Assembly (NCBI GenBank): GCA_024400835.1
Contig: JAKSMC010000029.1
Location: 1-42,289, forward strand
Direction of reading: 5' to 3'
Source: Bacteroidales bacterium
GTDB taxonomy: Bacteria > Bacteroidota > Bacteroidia > Bacteroidales > WCHB1-69
DNA length: 42,289 bases
In this document: piece by piece, positions 32,401 through 39,801 of the stretch
Layout of the letters: each line of letters starts with the position of its first letter
Numbering within the stretch: the stretch's first letter is position 1
Position numbers and translations under genes: made by a program
Notes under the pieces: generated by a model
Database searches by the model: none
What the model was told of the DNA's origin: nothing
The model's input: only the letters and a program-made list of their open reading frames with translations

Positions 32401-33671
32401 TCGGGCCCGAATTTGAAACAGACCGTTCCAACCCTGAAATCTGGAACAAAATATACACCGTAGCAGATGAGACCATTTGGCAACTCAAGCAAGATCTGCG
32501 TCAGGAAATGTTCGACGCCATCAAGCCGATGTTGAATGAGCAGATGCGCCGCCGTAACGAGTCGCCGGCTCTGATTGCTGAGACTCTGAAGTCCATCCGC
32601 GCCGACGTGCTCACCATAGGCTTCGCGCGCCGTTTTGCCACTTACAAGCGCGCCCATCTGCTTTTCACAGACGAGCGCAGACTCAGACAGCTGCTTTGTG
32701 ATGAAGAACATCCCGTGCAATTCGTATTTGCCGGCAAGGCACACCCGCACGACAAAGCCGGCCAGGACCTCATCACCCGTATCATAGAGTTGGCCCGCAA
32801 GCCCGAATTCGTCGGCAAGATCATCTTCGTAGAAAACTATGATATGATATTGGCAAAGAAACTCGTCTCCGGTTGCGACGTTTGGTTGAACACCCCGACC
32901 CGCCCGCTCGAAGCATCCGGGACTTCCGGTGAGAAAGCCGTCATGAACGGCGTCCTCAACTTCAGCGTGCTTGACGGTTGGTGGGCAGAAGGCTACGTGC
33001 CCGGTGCCGGTTGGGCTATCAAAGAGGAAATCACATACATGGACAACCGTTTGCAGGACGAACTCGACGCCTCCACCCTCTACTCTACCATCGAAGAGGA
33101 AATCGTACCCACGTTCTATACCCGCACCGATGGCATTCCGACGGGCTGGGTGGCTATGATGAAAGACTGCTTCGCCAAAATCTCACCGCACTACACGATG
33201 AAACGCCAGTTGGACGATTATTACGACAAGTTCTACCACAAGCTGGAAGCCAGATATACGACATTGGCAGCCGACGAGTTGCAGAACGTTCGCAACTTGC
33301 TGCGTTGGAAAGAAAAAGTCATCGCCAACTGGGACGGCATCAGCCGCGTCAACGTGGTAGGCGAAAACCGCGTGAAGAACATCTTCTACGTCGGAGAAGA
33401 ACTTCACATCGACCTCGACATTCGCCTCGGCAACCTCAATCCTGAAGATGTAAAAGTGGAACTGCTATTCGCAGACAGCGAGCGCCGTGGAAAACTGCAA
33501 CTTTTTGCAAAATACGTTTTCGAGCACATCTCCACCGAAAACGGCATCTCCCACTACTGCTTCAAGCATAATGCCAAAGACGTCGGCCTGTGGGACTGCG
33601 TCATCCGCATCATTCCGCAGAATCCGATGCTCCCGCACGACCTCGACTTCAACCTTGTGAAGTGGATGTAA
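29457..33671 (+). CDS. glgP: Fused GT3 glycogen synthase and GT35 alpha-glucan phosphorylase
   Basis: The 1404-aa protein joins two glycogen enzymes. Residues 1 to about 545 are a eukaryote-like GT3 synthase (ETAWEICNKVGGIYTVLSTKA at 8-28; HFHEWMTG; SYYEPWGYTPLES with the catalytic-site Glu near 431), which adds glucose to glycogen. From about 549 (MVGIEKHINRETPEWHR) a GT35 phosphorylase follows (AYFSMEFGISNELKIFSGGLGMLAGD; HLNEGHAAF; TLEASGTSGEKAVMNG with PLP-lysine near 1160), which releases glucose-1-phosphate. The GT3 C-terminal arginine cluster that binds glucose-6-phosphate in eukaryotes is not evident. The start is set by the ETAWEI motif and promoter; upstream in-frame codons come from repeat DNA. 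Related fusions occur in Bacteroidota. A strong terminator follows. Confidence 0.93.
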   Translation: MNADYIFETAWEICNKVGGIYTVLSTKAATVAKQLNDHYICVGPDLSKENNDDFIEDQQLYRNWREIAQCEGLKVRVGRWNICGSPIVFLVDFTPFFEKKNEILTQFWLNFQLDSISGQWDYIEPALFGYAAGRVIESFYNFYCSSMDKIIAHFHEWMTGTGILHLKSNCPQIATVFTTHATVLGRCIAGNGLPLYGNISQYQPVETAKRFGVQSKFSLESLSAQHADAYTTVSDITNEECRAFFCKPADVITINGFENDFVPKDEQYTAKRAAARQTLLHVASSLMQQEIPADALLVVNSGRFEFKNKGIDVFIRSLKKLSDANPHRTVVAFLTVPAGNSGKRVELLQRMNQPIGTEPITGDFATHVLHDPFNDPILRSLNELGLSNAPDSNVKIVYVPVYLDGNDGIFDLSYYDLLIGFDLSVFPSYYEPWGYTPLESIAFGVPTVTTSLAGFGLWVRDHFTNQNSVRVIERTDTNDEEVVDNIAKAITDYSNCTPEEKRAIDAMAMQIAQKALWTNLFDNYKAAYEIALEKSNTRYELYQNKTSNMVGIEKHINRETPEWHRISIKSHLPETLQKLEEIASNMWWSWTYEARELFEEIAGPTLWHDCQENPAYLLQVLPLDRLENFAQNEDYLKALDNVYARFRTYMDTPCSRPEQRIAYFSMEFGISNELKIFSGGLGMLAGDYLKEASDCNVNMLGVGLLYRYGYFTQQISARGEQINLYPPQSFSKLPITPLKDENGDWLKISLALPGRNLYARIWRVDVGRIPLYLMDTDFDENWNEDRGVTATLYGGDQENRLKQELLLGVGGMRMLELLGEKPTLFHLNEGHAAFLSLERIYQIMQHEHVNMAMATELVKASSLYTTHTPVPAGHDAFSEDLMRTYFASYPARYNITWESFMGFGRKRDDYTNDKFSMSILACHFSQEVNGVSRIHGRVSQEMFADLYEGRFAEESHIGYVTNGVHYPTWAHRKWQKLHNEVFGPEFETDRSNPEIWNKIYTVADETIWQLKQDLRQEMFDAIKPMLNEQMRRRNESPALIAETLKSIRADVLTIGFARRFATYKRAHLLFTDERRLRQLLCDEEHPVQFVFAGKAHPHDKAGQDLITRIIELARKPEFVGKIIFVENYDMILAKKLVSGCDVWLNTPTRPLEASGTSGEKAVMNGVLNFSVLDGWWAEGYVPGAGWAIKEEITYMDNRLQDELDASTLYSTIEEEIVPTFYTRTDGIPTGWVAMMKDCFAKISPHYTMKRQLDDYYDKFYHKLEARYTTLAADELQNVRNLLRWKEKVIANWDGISRVNVVGENRVKNIFYVGEELHIDLDIRLGNLNPEDVKVELLFADSERRGKLQLFAKYVFEHISTENGISHYCFKHNAKDVGLWDCVIRIIPQNPMLPHDLDFNLVKWM

Positions 33672-33705
33672 TAATATATTGTAAACTGTGATCAGAGACT
33701 TTTAG

Positions 33706-33754
33706 ATGATACGATAACCTGCGATCAAATTATCGGGCTATCGTATCATTTTTT
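33706..33754 (+). terminator. Rho-independent terminator after the glycogen gene
   Basis: Perfect 11-bp arms (33706-33716 with 33739-33749) are followed by a T-run at 33749-33754. The 3' arm is also the last codons (NDTIAR) and stop region of the convergent FISUMP gene, so the same bases serve both. Confidence 0.75.
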
Positions 33755-34500
33755 AGGCACCTGACTGAGAGTCCGTAGAAGAGGCTGCATTCGTGAGCGC
33801 CGGCTTCTTGTGAGTCATATCCTATGCTACGGCCGCCTCCAAAATAGTCGGCGGAACGCATCGTGGTCCAGAAATAGGCATAGTCTCCTTGATCATTATA
33901 ATTCCCGAAGACAAAATATCCAGCCGGAAGCGCAGAGAATCCCGTGGAATTGTTCTTGAGCAAATCGCGGCCGGGGGATTTGTAGATTGTAGATTCGCTC
34001 CACCCATATGGCGCGGCCAAAGCCTTGGCGACAGACATACTGACGCCCATGTAGTCTTCATCTTTCTTGATGTAATCGACCATCACTTTCCACTCCGCAT
34101 TGGAAGGTACATGCCAGCCGTTTGGGCAAATGCCCTGTACACCACTGGGCACCTCGTTGGAAAAATGCTCGCCATGCATCACAGCCGCCCAGTTGTACAA
34201 ATAGCCGTAATTGCGAACATATGCGTCATTATTGGCCGGAGCATATCGATAAGCGACAGAATCGCTGCTCTCCGTTTCACCGTCTATGATAGCCGTGCCG
34301 TCGGCATAGCGTGTGGTTTTCAAGTTGGAGGCCATCCACACCTGGGTTCCTATCTGAACCGCATCGTACACATTGCCGTCAATGTCCGTTACCGCGTCCT
34401 TGATAATAATTTCAGGATGTTCGTTAATGCGATGTCTGCAGGACATCAAGCCTAACAGTAAAAACAAGGAGAGTCCGAAAAGGATTGATTTCTTTGTCAT
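33730..34500 (-). CDS. FISUMP-domain lipoprotein
   Basis: The 256-aa protein, started at MTKKSILFGLSLFLLLGLMSC (ATG ending at 34500, preferred to an upstream frame because it gives a clean lipoprotein signal with LMSC), carries the Fibrobacter succinogenes major paralogous (FISUMP) domain. Its hallmarks are GNVYDAVQIGTQVWMASNLKTTRYADG, YGYLYNWAAV, GICPNGWHVPSNAEW, FSALPAGY, FWTTMRSADY, and GLSVRCLKN at the end. Such lipoproteins are surface-located and common in Bacteroidota and Fibrobacter, with no established activity. It converges on the glycogen gene and diverges from the metal-efflux operon. Confidence 0.92.
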   Translation of the reverse strand: MTKKSILFGLSLFLLLGLMSCRHRINEHPEIIIKDAVTDIDGNVYDAVQIGTQVWMASNLKTTRYADGTAIIDGETESSDSVAYRYAPANNDAYVRNYGYLYNWAAVMHGEHFSNEVPSGVQGICPNGWHVPSNAEWKVMVDYIKKDEDYMGVSMSVAKALAAPYGWSESTIYKSPGRDLLKNNSTGFSALPAGYFVFGNYNDQGDYAYFWTTMRSADYFGGGRSIGYDSQEAGAHECSLFYGLSVRCLKNDTIAR

Positions 34501-34521
34501 AGTGCCAAAATTTAGGGGTGG

Positions 34522-34529
34522 CAAAGATA
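34522..34529 (-). promoter_or_regulatory. -7 box for the FISUMP gene
   Basis: Reads TATCTTTG on the minus strand, 22 bp before the ATG. It lies 11 bp from the divergent box at 34541-34548. Confidence 0.5.
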
Positions 34530-34540
34530 TGAAAATTTAC

Positions 34541-34548
34541 TATTTTTG
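34541..34548 (+). promoter_or_regulatory. -7 box for the metal-efflux operon
   Basis: TATTTTTG followed by CGGCC. A start about 7 bp later falls at about 34555, after the GTG at 34554; this supports the ATG at 34566 as the start of the His-rich gene. Confidence 0.5.
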
Positions 34549-34565
34549 CGGCCGTGAAAATTAGA

Positions 34566-34967
34566 ATGGCTATATCGTACTTGCTGCTCGTTGTTTACAC
34601 CATCGTTTTGGTGCACACCTGCATTCCGCACGACCATCACAACCACGATGTGACGGCTTTGATGGAAGGCACCGACATTTGCTATATGTGCCATCACGAC
34701 GACCAAGACGAGCACGACGACGGCCATCATTTTCACCACCATCCAATCTCCCATCATGAGAGTTGCCAGCACATCGACAAATTCCTGAAGACCACCGACG
34801 TTCGAGATGTCATCAGCCATCTTCACCTGCTCTGTGTTCCCAGACCAGCTTTGTTGGCAATCCCCGTTAAAACTGTAAATCAGCATTTTTACATCTTTTC
34901 CGACCCACGTGTCCCATCCGGGCCTTTGGTCGTACATCGAGCGTTACGCGCGCCGCCGGTTTTGTAG
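34566..34967 (+). CDS. His-rich small envelope protein at the head of a metal-efflux operon
   Basis: The 133-aa protein starts MAISYLLLVVYTIVLVHTC (signal peptide or anchor) and then has dense metal-binding text: PHDHHNHD, CYMCHHDDQDEHDDGHHFHHHPISHHESCQH (about residues 21-68). The last ~60 residues are hydrophobic/mixed (HLHLLCVPRPALLAIPVKT). It precedes, on the same strand, an adaptor with His-rich ends, an RND pump and a TolC-like protein, so a periplasmic metal-binding or sensing role for the pump is likely. Small proteins of this type are common at such loci in Bacteroidota and remain uncharacterised. The stop codon lies inside a repeat hairpin region. Confidence 0.75.
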   Translation: MAISYLLLVVYTIVLVHTCIPHDHHNHDVTALMEGTDICYMCHHDDQDEHDDGHHFHHHPISHHESCQHIDKFLKTTDVRDVISHLHLLCVPRPALLAIPVKTVNQHFYIFSDPRVPSGPLVVHRALRAPPVL

Positions 34968-35108
34968 GGACGCATTTCATTGCGTCCGCCCGATGGAACG
35001 TGAAAACGCAATTTATGGTGTCCATCTGGCGACTCCTTGTAGGGACGCAATTCATTGCGTCCGTTCCAAATTGCGTCCGTTCAAAGTTTAAGGTTCAAAG
35101 TTTAAAAG
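34968..35108. repeat. GACGCA hairpins and 7-bp word array between the His-rich gene and the adaptor
   Basis: Two dispersed-type hairpins, GGACGCA/TGCGTCC (34968-34987) and GGACGCAA/TTGCGTCC with loop TTCA (35043-35062), and a third half-word near 35071 are followed by GTTCAAA/GTTTAAR words at 35079, 35086, 35093 and 35100 (exact 7-bp period). No gene is seen here. The hairpins could stabilise or attenuate the transcript between the first and second genes. Confidence 0.6.
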
Positions 35109-35156
35109 GACCTGTGCAATTTGAACACGATTTTATATCATACAAAACCCAAAAAG

Positions 35157-36647
35157 ATGTCAAAAATCACCAATTATATTTTGATTATTGCATCGTGTTT
35201 GTTTGTAGGCTGCCACAGTCATCATGACGAGGCGCACGAACACGAGCATGAGCACGAGGCCGTCCTGCAGCTCACCGGATACAGCGAGCATTGGGAAGTC
35301 TACGCGGAAGCCGACCCGATGATAGCCGGCAAAGAAGGCTGCGTGCTCGCCCACTTCACCCGATTAGAAGACTTCAAGCCACTGACCAAGGGGCCTGTCA
35401 CCTTAGTATTCACCGTTGCCGGCAAAAGTGTCCGCGTCACCGCTGACTCGCTCGAGCAGCCAGGCATCATCGACTTTGACGTCACCGCCCCGGCCGTCGG
35501 CACCGGCACGCTCACCTTCTACGTAGAAGGCGACACCGTAATCATCCGTGACGTGCCAGTATGCAAGGACGAGGAGGCCGCACACGAAACCGCCGAAGCA
35601 CGTGAGGTCAAAAGTGCCAACGGCGTCACCTTCACCAAAGAGCAAAGCTGGAAAGTGGACTTTGCCACCGACCTTTGCCGCAGCGAGCCGTTCGGCCAAG
35701 TCGTCAAGGCCATGGCACAGATCAGCTCCTCGCAAGGCGACGAGCAGATTATCACGGCCAAGTCTTCCGGCATCGTCTTAGTGAGCAACAGCAATGTGTT
35801 AGTCGGTCAGGCCGTCAGCAGCGGCCAGGCACTTTTCACCGTGGAGAGCGGCGAACTCGCCGACAACAACCTGGCGGTGCGCGTTCAGGAAGCCGCCAGC
35901 GAATATAGCCGCGCCAAAAGCGAATACGAGCGCAAGAAGGAACTTGCCAAGGACAAGATTGTCTCCGAGAGCGATTTGAACCGTGCGAAAAGCGAGTTCG
36001 AGGCTGCAGAAGCCGCATACAACAACTACCGCCGCAACTTCTCCAACGGCAAAACCAGCCTCCGTTCCCCGATGGGCGGCTTTATCAAGCAGATATTCGT
36101 CCAAAACGGACAATACGTGGAAGCCGGACAGCCCGTCGCCTCAGTTTCCAAGAACAAGAATCTGCTCATCCAAGCCAACGTGCAACCTAAATATTACGCC
36201 CTACTATCCAACATTGCCACCGCCAATTTCAACATCAACGGCACGGTATATTCATTGGAAGACCTTCAGGGCAAGGTTGTTTCCTACGGTCATTCCACAG
36301 ACGCCTCCAACCCGCAGATTCCCGTCATCTTCCAGATCAGCAACACGGTGGATTTGCTGCCGGGCGCCTACGTAGATACCTACATTCGTACACAATCGGA
36401 GACACCTGCCGTAACGGTTCCCAAGAGCGCCTTAGTTGAGGAAATGGGCAGTTTCTTCGTTTTTGTGCAGCTCACGCCCGAGCTGTTTGAGAAGCGTGAA
36501 GTGGAAACCGGTGTCACCGACGGCATCCGTACGGAAATCCGTTCCGGTCTGCAAGGTGGCGAGCGCGTGGTCTCCCGCGGGGCCATCTTAGTGAAGTTGG
36601 CACAGGCCTCCGGCAAGTTGGATCCTCATGCAGGACATCATCACTGA
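35157..36647 (+). CDS. RND efflux periplasmic adaptor (CusB/CzcB-like), lipoprotein with His-rich ends
   Basis: Started at MSKITNYILIIASCLFVGCHSHHDE (ATG 35157), it is a 496-aa lipoprotein with lipobox VGC. Directly after the Cys comes HSHHDEAHEHEHEHE, and the C-terminus is DPHAGHHH, both metal-binding. The middle has the HlyD/MFP layout: barrel-lipoyl halves around GIVLVSNSNVLVGQAVSSGQALFTVESGEL, a long alpha-hairpin (EYSRAKSEYERKKELAKDKIVSESDLNRAKSEFEAAEAAYNNYRR), SPMGGFIKQIFVQNGQYVEAGQPV, and a beta-barrel/membrane-proximal part with PKSALVEEMGSFFVFVQL. It links the inner-membrane pump to the outer-membrane channel. About 130 N-terminal residues form an extra domain. Metal specificity is not readable. 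Confidence 0.9.
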   Translation: MSKITNYILIIASCLFVGCHSHHDEAHEHEHEHEAVLQLTGYSEHWEVYAEADPMIAGKEGCVLAHFTRLEDFKPLTKGPVTLVFTVAGKSVRVTADSLEQPGIIDFDVTAPAVGTGTLTFYVEGDTVIIRDVPVCKDEEAAHETAEAREVKSANGVTFTKEQSWKVDFATDLCRSEPFGQVVKAMAQISSSQGDEQIITAKSSGIVLVSNSNVLVGQAVSSGQALFTVESGELADNNLAVRVQEAASEYSRAKSEYERKKELAKDKIVSESDLNRAKSEFEAAEAAYNNYRRNFSNGKTSLRSPMGGFIKQIFVQNGQYVEAGQPVASVSKNKNLLIQANVQPKYYALLSNIATANFNINGTVYSLEDLQGKVVSYGHSTDASNPQIPVIFQISNTVDLLPGAYVDTYIRTQSETPAVTVPKSALVEEMGSFFVFVQLTPELFEKREVETGVTDGIRTEIRSGLQGGERVVSRGAILVKLAQASGKLDPHAGHHH

Positions 36648-36655
36648 AAGGAGGT
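36648..36655 (+). promoter_or_regulatory. Strong Shine-Dalgarno for the RND pump gene
   Basis: AAAGGAGGT ends 5-6 bases before the ATG at 36661, overlapping the end of the adaptor gene. Bacteroidota rarely use strong Shine-Dalgarno sites, so this one is noteworthy and fixes the start at MKFIDKI. Confidence 0.6.
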
Positions 36656-36660
36656 CCGAC

Positions 36661-39600
36661 ATGAAATTCATAGATAAAATCATCCGGTTTTCTTTGCAAA
36701 ACCGCCTTATCGTGCTGTTAGGCGCCGTTCTTGTGCTGTTCGGCGGTATTATCAGCTACCATAAAATGGACATCGACGTATTCCCGGATCTGACCGCTCC
36801 TACGGTAGTCGTGATGACCGACGCACACGGCATGGCCGCCGAGGAGGTGGAACGGTTGGTGACCTTCCCTATTGAAACAGCCGTGAACGGCGCCACCAAT
36901 GTGCGCCGCGTACGTTCCAACTCCACCAACGGATTCTCATTCGTGTGGGTCGAGTTCGACTGGGGTCAGGACGTCTTCAAAGCCCGACAGATTGTCAGCG
37001 AGAAGATGGTTTCCCTCAGCGAATCCCTGCCCGAGGGCATCACGCCGACCTTAGCGCCGCAATCCAGCATTATGGGAGAAATCATGTTCCTCAGCATGCA
37101 GGCGGACAGCACCTCTATGATGGACCTGCGCACTTTAGCCGAATGGGTGGTCAAGCCCGCCATTTTGGGCACGGGCGGCGTTTCACAGGTCACCATTCTG
37201 GGTGGCGACTACAAGCAGTACCAAATCTTAGCCGACCCGCAGCGCATGGAGCGCTATGGCGTCACCATGGACGAATTGGAGAGCGTCGGACGCTCTTTCA
37301 GCAGCAACTCCGTGGGCGGCATTGTCAATGACTTCGGCAACGAGTACGCCCTCCGCGGCATGGCCCGCAGCAACAATGTCGAGGAACTGGGCAAGTCGTT
37401 CGTCACCAGCAGAGAAGGTCGGCCCATCCTGCTTTCCGACGTGGCCGATGTGCAAATCGGCAGCGCTGTGAAGATGGGCTCGGGCTCGAAAAACGGCAAG
37501 CCAGCCATCATCATCTCCGTGTCCAAGCAGCCGAACATCAACACGCTGAACGTCACCCGCAACATCGAAAAGAACTTAGCTGACATCCAGAAATCGCTGC
37601 CCGGCGACGTACATTTGGACACCCACATCTTCCAGCAGGCAGACTTCATCGAATCATCCGTGGGCAATGTCGGCCGCGCCCTCATCGAAGGCGCAGTATT
37701 CGTCATCATCGTACTATTCCTCTTTTTAGGGAATTTCCGCACCACGCTGATCTCCATCATCGCCATTCCGCTATCTCTGATGGGCACGCTGATTGTCCTC
37801 TATCTTTTAGGATTGGATGTCAACACAATGACTTTGGGCGGTATGTGCATTGCCATCGGCTCGCTCGTGGATGATGCCATCATTGACGTAGAGAACGTCT
37901 ACAAGAGGCTCCGTGAGAACCACAGGCTGCCGGACGGGGAGCGTAGTTCCGCGTTTGACGTAGTCTTTGAGGCCTCCCGCGAAATCCGCGCCTCCATCAT
38001 CAACGCCACCATCATCATCATGGTCGCCTTCGTGCCGCTGTTCTTCCTCTCCGGCATGGAAGGCCGTATGCTGAAGCCCCTTGGCATCGCCTATATCATA
38101 TCGCTGTTCATGTCCCTATTAGTGGCCATGACGCTTACCCCGCTGTTATGCAAAATGATGCTTACCAGCGATCAATATCTTGTAAAAAATGAAAAAGACA
38201 ATCGCCTGACGCACCGGCTCAGTCAATGGTACAGCCGTTCATTAGACTGGGTATTGGAGCACCGACATGTCATCTTAGGTTCTACCGGTGCGCTATTGAT
38301 TGCCGCCATCGTCATCTTCTGTCTTATGGGCCGCAGTTTCCTGCCCGACTTCAACGAGGGCTCTATGACCATCACGGCCGTCACCCAGGCCGGCGTCTCT
38401 TTGGATGTCAGCAGCGAGTTGGGGCAGTTGATGGAACAGGAGTTGTTAGAGATTCCGGAAGTTGTCAGCACCGCGCGCCGCACAGGGCGTGGTGAGTTGG
38501 ACGAGCATTCGCAATCCACCAACGGCTGTGAAATCGACGTCAAGTTCGTCTTAGCGGACCGCGACCGTGAAGAGGTCTTCAACGAAGCCCGCCAGCGGCT
38601 CAATGCCATACCCGGCGTAGCCGTGACCGTCGGACAGCCGCTCGGCCACCGCATCGACCACATCCTCTCAGGTACGCAGGCTGCCATTGCCATCAAACTC
38701 TTCGGCAGCGACCTGAGCCGCATGTACCTTTTAGGCAATGACATCAAGTCCGCCATCAATGGTATTGACGGCCTGGTGGATGTCACCGTGGAGCAGCAGA
38801 CGGAAACGCCGCAACTGCAGGTGCGTGCCAACCGCGACGCCTTGGCAATGTACGGTATCACAATGGAAGAGTTCAACCATTTCATATCTTTGGCATTTGC
38901 CGGCGAAAAACTATCGGAAGTGTACGAAGGGCAACGCAGCTTCGACGTGGTGTTGAGGCTCAACCAAGACTACACGAGCGATATCGAAGGCATCCGCAAA
39001 GCGCTCATTGACACCAAAGACGGTCACAAAGTGCCGTTGGAAGAAGTTGCCGACATCGTGTCTGTAGGCGGTCCTAACAACATCTCGCGCGAGAACGTGC
39101 AACGCAAGTTGGTAGTTTCCGCCAACGTCTCCGGCCGTGATGTGGGCAGTGTGGTGGACGACATCCAGAAGACCGTGGACCAGAAAATCAATTTGCCTGA
39201 GGGCTATCGTATTGAGTATGGCGGACAGTTTGAGAGCGCGCGAAGCGCATCCCGAACCTTGGCCATCACCATCATCGTGGCCATCTTCGTCATCTTCCTG
39301 CTGTTGTACGGCCAGTTCAAGAATGTGACGCTCTCTGCGATGGTGCTCTGCAACCTGCCGTTAGCCCTCATCGGCGGCGTGTTTGCCGTGGCCGTTTCTT
39401 CTGCCACAGTCAGCATCCCGTCCATCATCGGCTTCATCACACTGTTCGGCGTGGCCGTGCGCAACGGCGTACTCCTCGTCTCACGCTATGAACATCTTTA
39501 TCAGGAAAGCAACTCGCTGCGCGACATCATCGTCAAAGGCTCTCTCGACCGACTGAACCCGATACTGATGACGGCCCTGACCTCCGCACTCGCACTCATC

Positions 39601-39801
39601 CCGCTTATTTTCAACGGAGACAAGTCCGGCAACGAAATCCAGAGCCCTATGGCCATAGTAGTCTTAGGTGGCCTCATCACCTCCACCCTGCTCAACATCT
39701 ACATCATGCCCATTATGTATGAGATGTATAAGCGCAGAAAGTCTGAAAAGGAGTCAAATGCCGAACTATCCTCACAACCTTTAGAAGAACCATCATTATG
39801 A
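36661..39801 (+). CDS. Heavy-metal RND efflux pump (CusA/CzcA family)
   Basis: The 1046-aa protein is a full-length RND transporter with two sets of six membrane helices separated by periplasmic loops. It opens with IIRFSLQNRLIVLLGAVLVLFGGIISY and DIDVFPDLTAPTVVVMTDAHGMAAEEVERLV, typical of HME-RND. Proton-relay helix 4 reads GGMCIAIGSLVDDAIIDVENVYKRL: the Asp and Glu equivalent to CzcA Asp408 and Glu415 are present, while the Asp402 position is Ala as in CusA. This fits copper/silver rather than the CzcA zinc class, but is not proof. Expelled ions would pass through the adaptor to the TolC-like channel. It overlaps the next gene by 4 bp (ATGA). Confidence 0.93.
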   Translation: MKFIDKIIRFSLQNRLIVLLGAVLVLFGGIISYHKMDIDVFPDLTAPTVVVMTDAHGMAAEEVERLVTFPIETAVNGATNVRRVRSNSTNGFSFVWVEFDWGQDVFKARQIVSEKMVSLSESLPEGITPTLAPQSSIMGEIMFLSMQADSTSMMDLRTLAEWVVKPAILGTGGVSQVTILGGDYKQYQILADPQRMERYGVTMDELESVGRSFSSNSVGGIVNDFGNEYALRGMARSNNVEELGKSFVTSREGRPILLSDVADVQIGSAVKMGSGSKNGKPAIIISVSKQPNINTLNVTRNIEKNLADIQKSLPGDVHLDTHIFQQADFIESSVGNVGRALIEGAVFVIIVLFLFLGNFRTTLISIIAIPLSLMGTLIVLYLLGLDVNTMTLGGMCIAIGSLVDDAIIDVENVYKRLRENHRLPDGERSSAFDVVFEASREIRASIINATIIIMVAFVPLFFLSGMEGRMLKPLGIAYIISLFMSLLVAMTLTPLLCKMMLTSDQYLVKNEKDNRLTHRLSQWYSRSLDWVLEHRHVILGSTGALLIAAIVIFCLMGRSFLPDFNEGSMTITAVTQAGVSLDVSSELGQLMEQELLEIPEVVSTARRTGRGELDEHSQSTNGCEIDVKFVLADRDREEVFNEARQRLNAIPGVAVTVGQPLGHRIDHILSGTQAAIAIKLFGSDLSRMYLLGNDIKSAINGIDGLVDVTVEQQTETPQLQVRANRDALAMYGITMEEFNHFISLAFAGEKLSEVYEGQRSFDVVLRLNQDYTSDIEGIRKALIDTKDGHKVPLEEVADIVSVGGPNNISRENVQRKLVVSANVSGRDVGSVVDDIQKTVDQKINLPEGYRIEYGGQFESARSASRTLAITIIVAIFVIFLLLYGQFKNVTLSAMVLCNLPLALIGGVFAVAVSSATVSIPSIIGFITLFGVAVRNGVLLVSRYEHLYQESNSLRDIIVKGSLDRLNPILMTALTSALALIPLIFNGDKSGNEIQSPMAIVVLGGLITSTLLNIYIMPIMYEMYKRRKSEKESNAELSSQPLEEPSL

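Noticed and set aside
34554..34565. GTG start for the His-rich protein
   Set aside because: The -7 box at 34541-34548 puts transcription start at about 34555, after the GTG.
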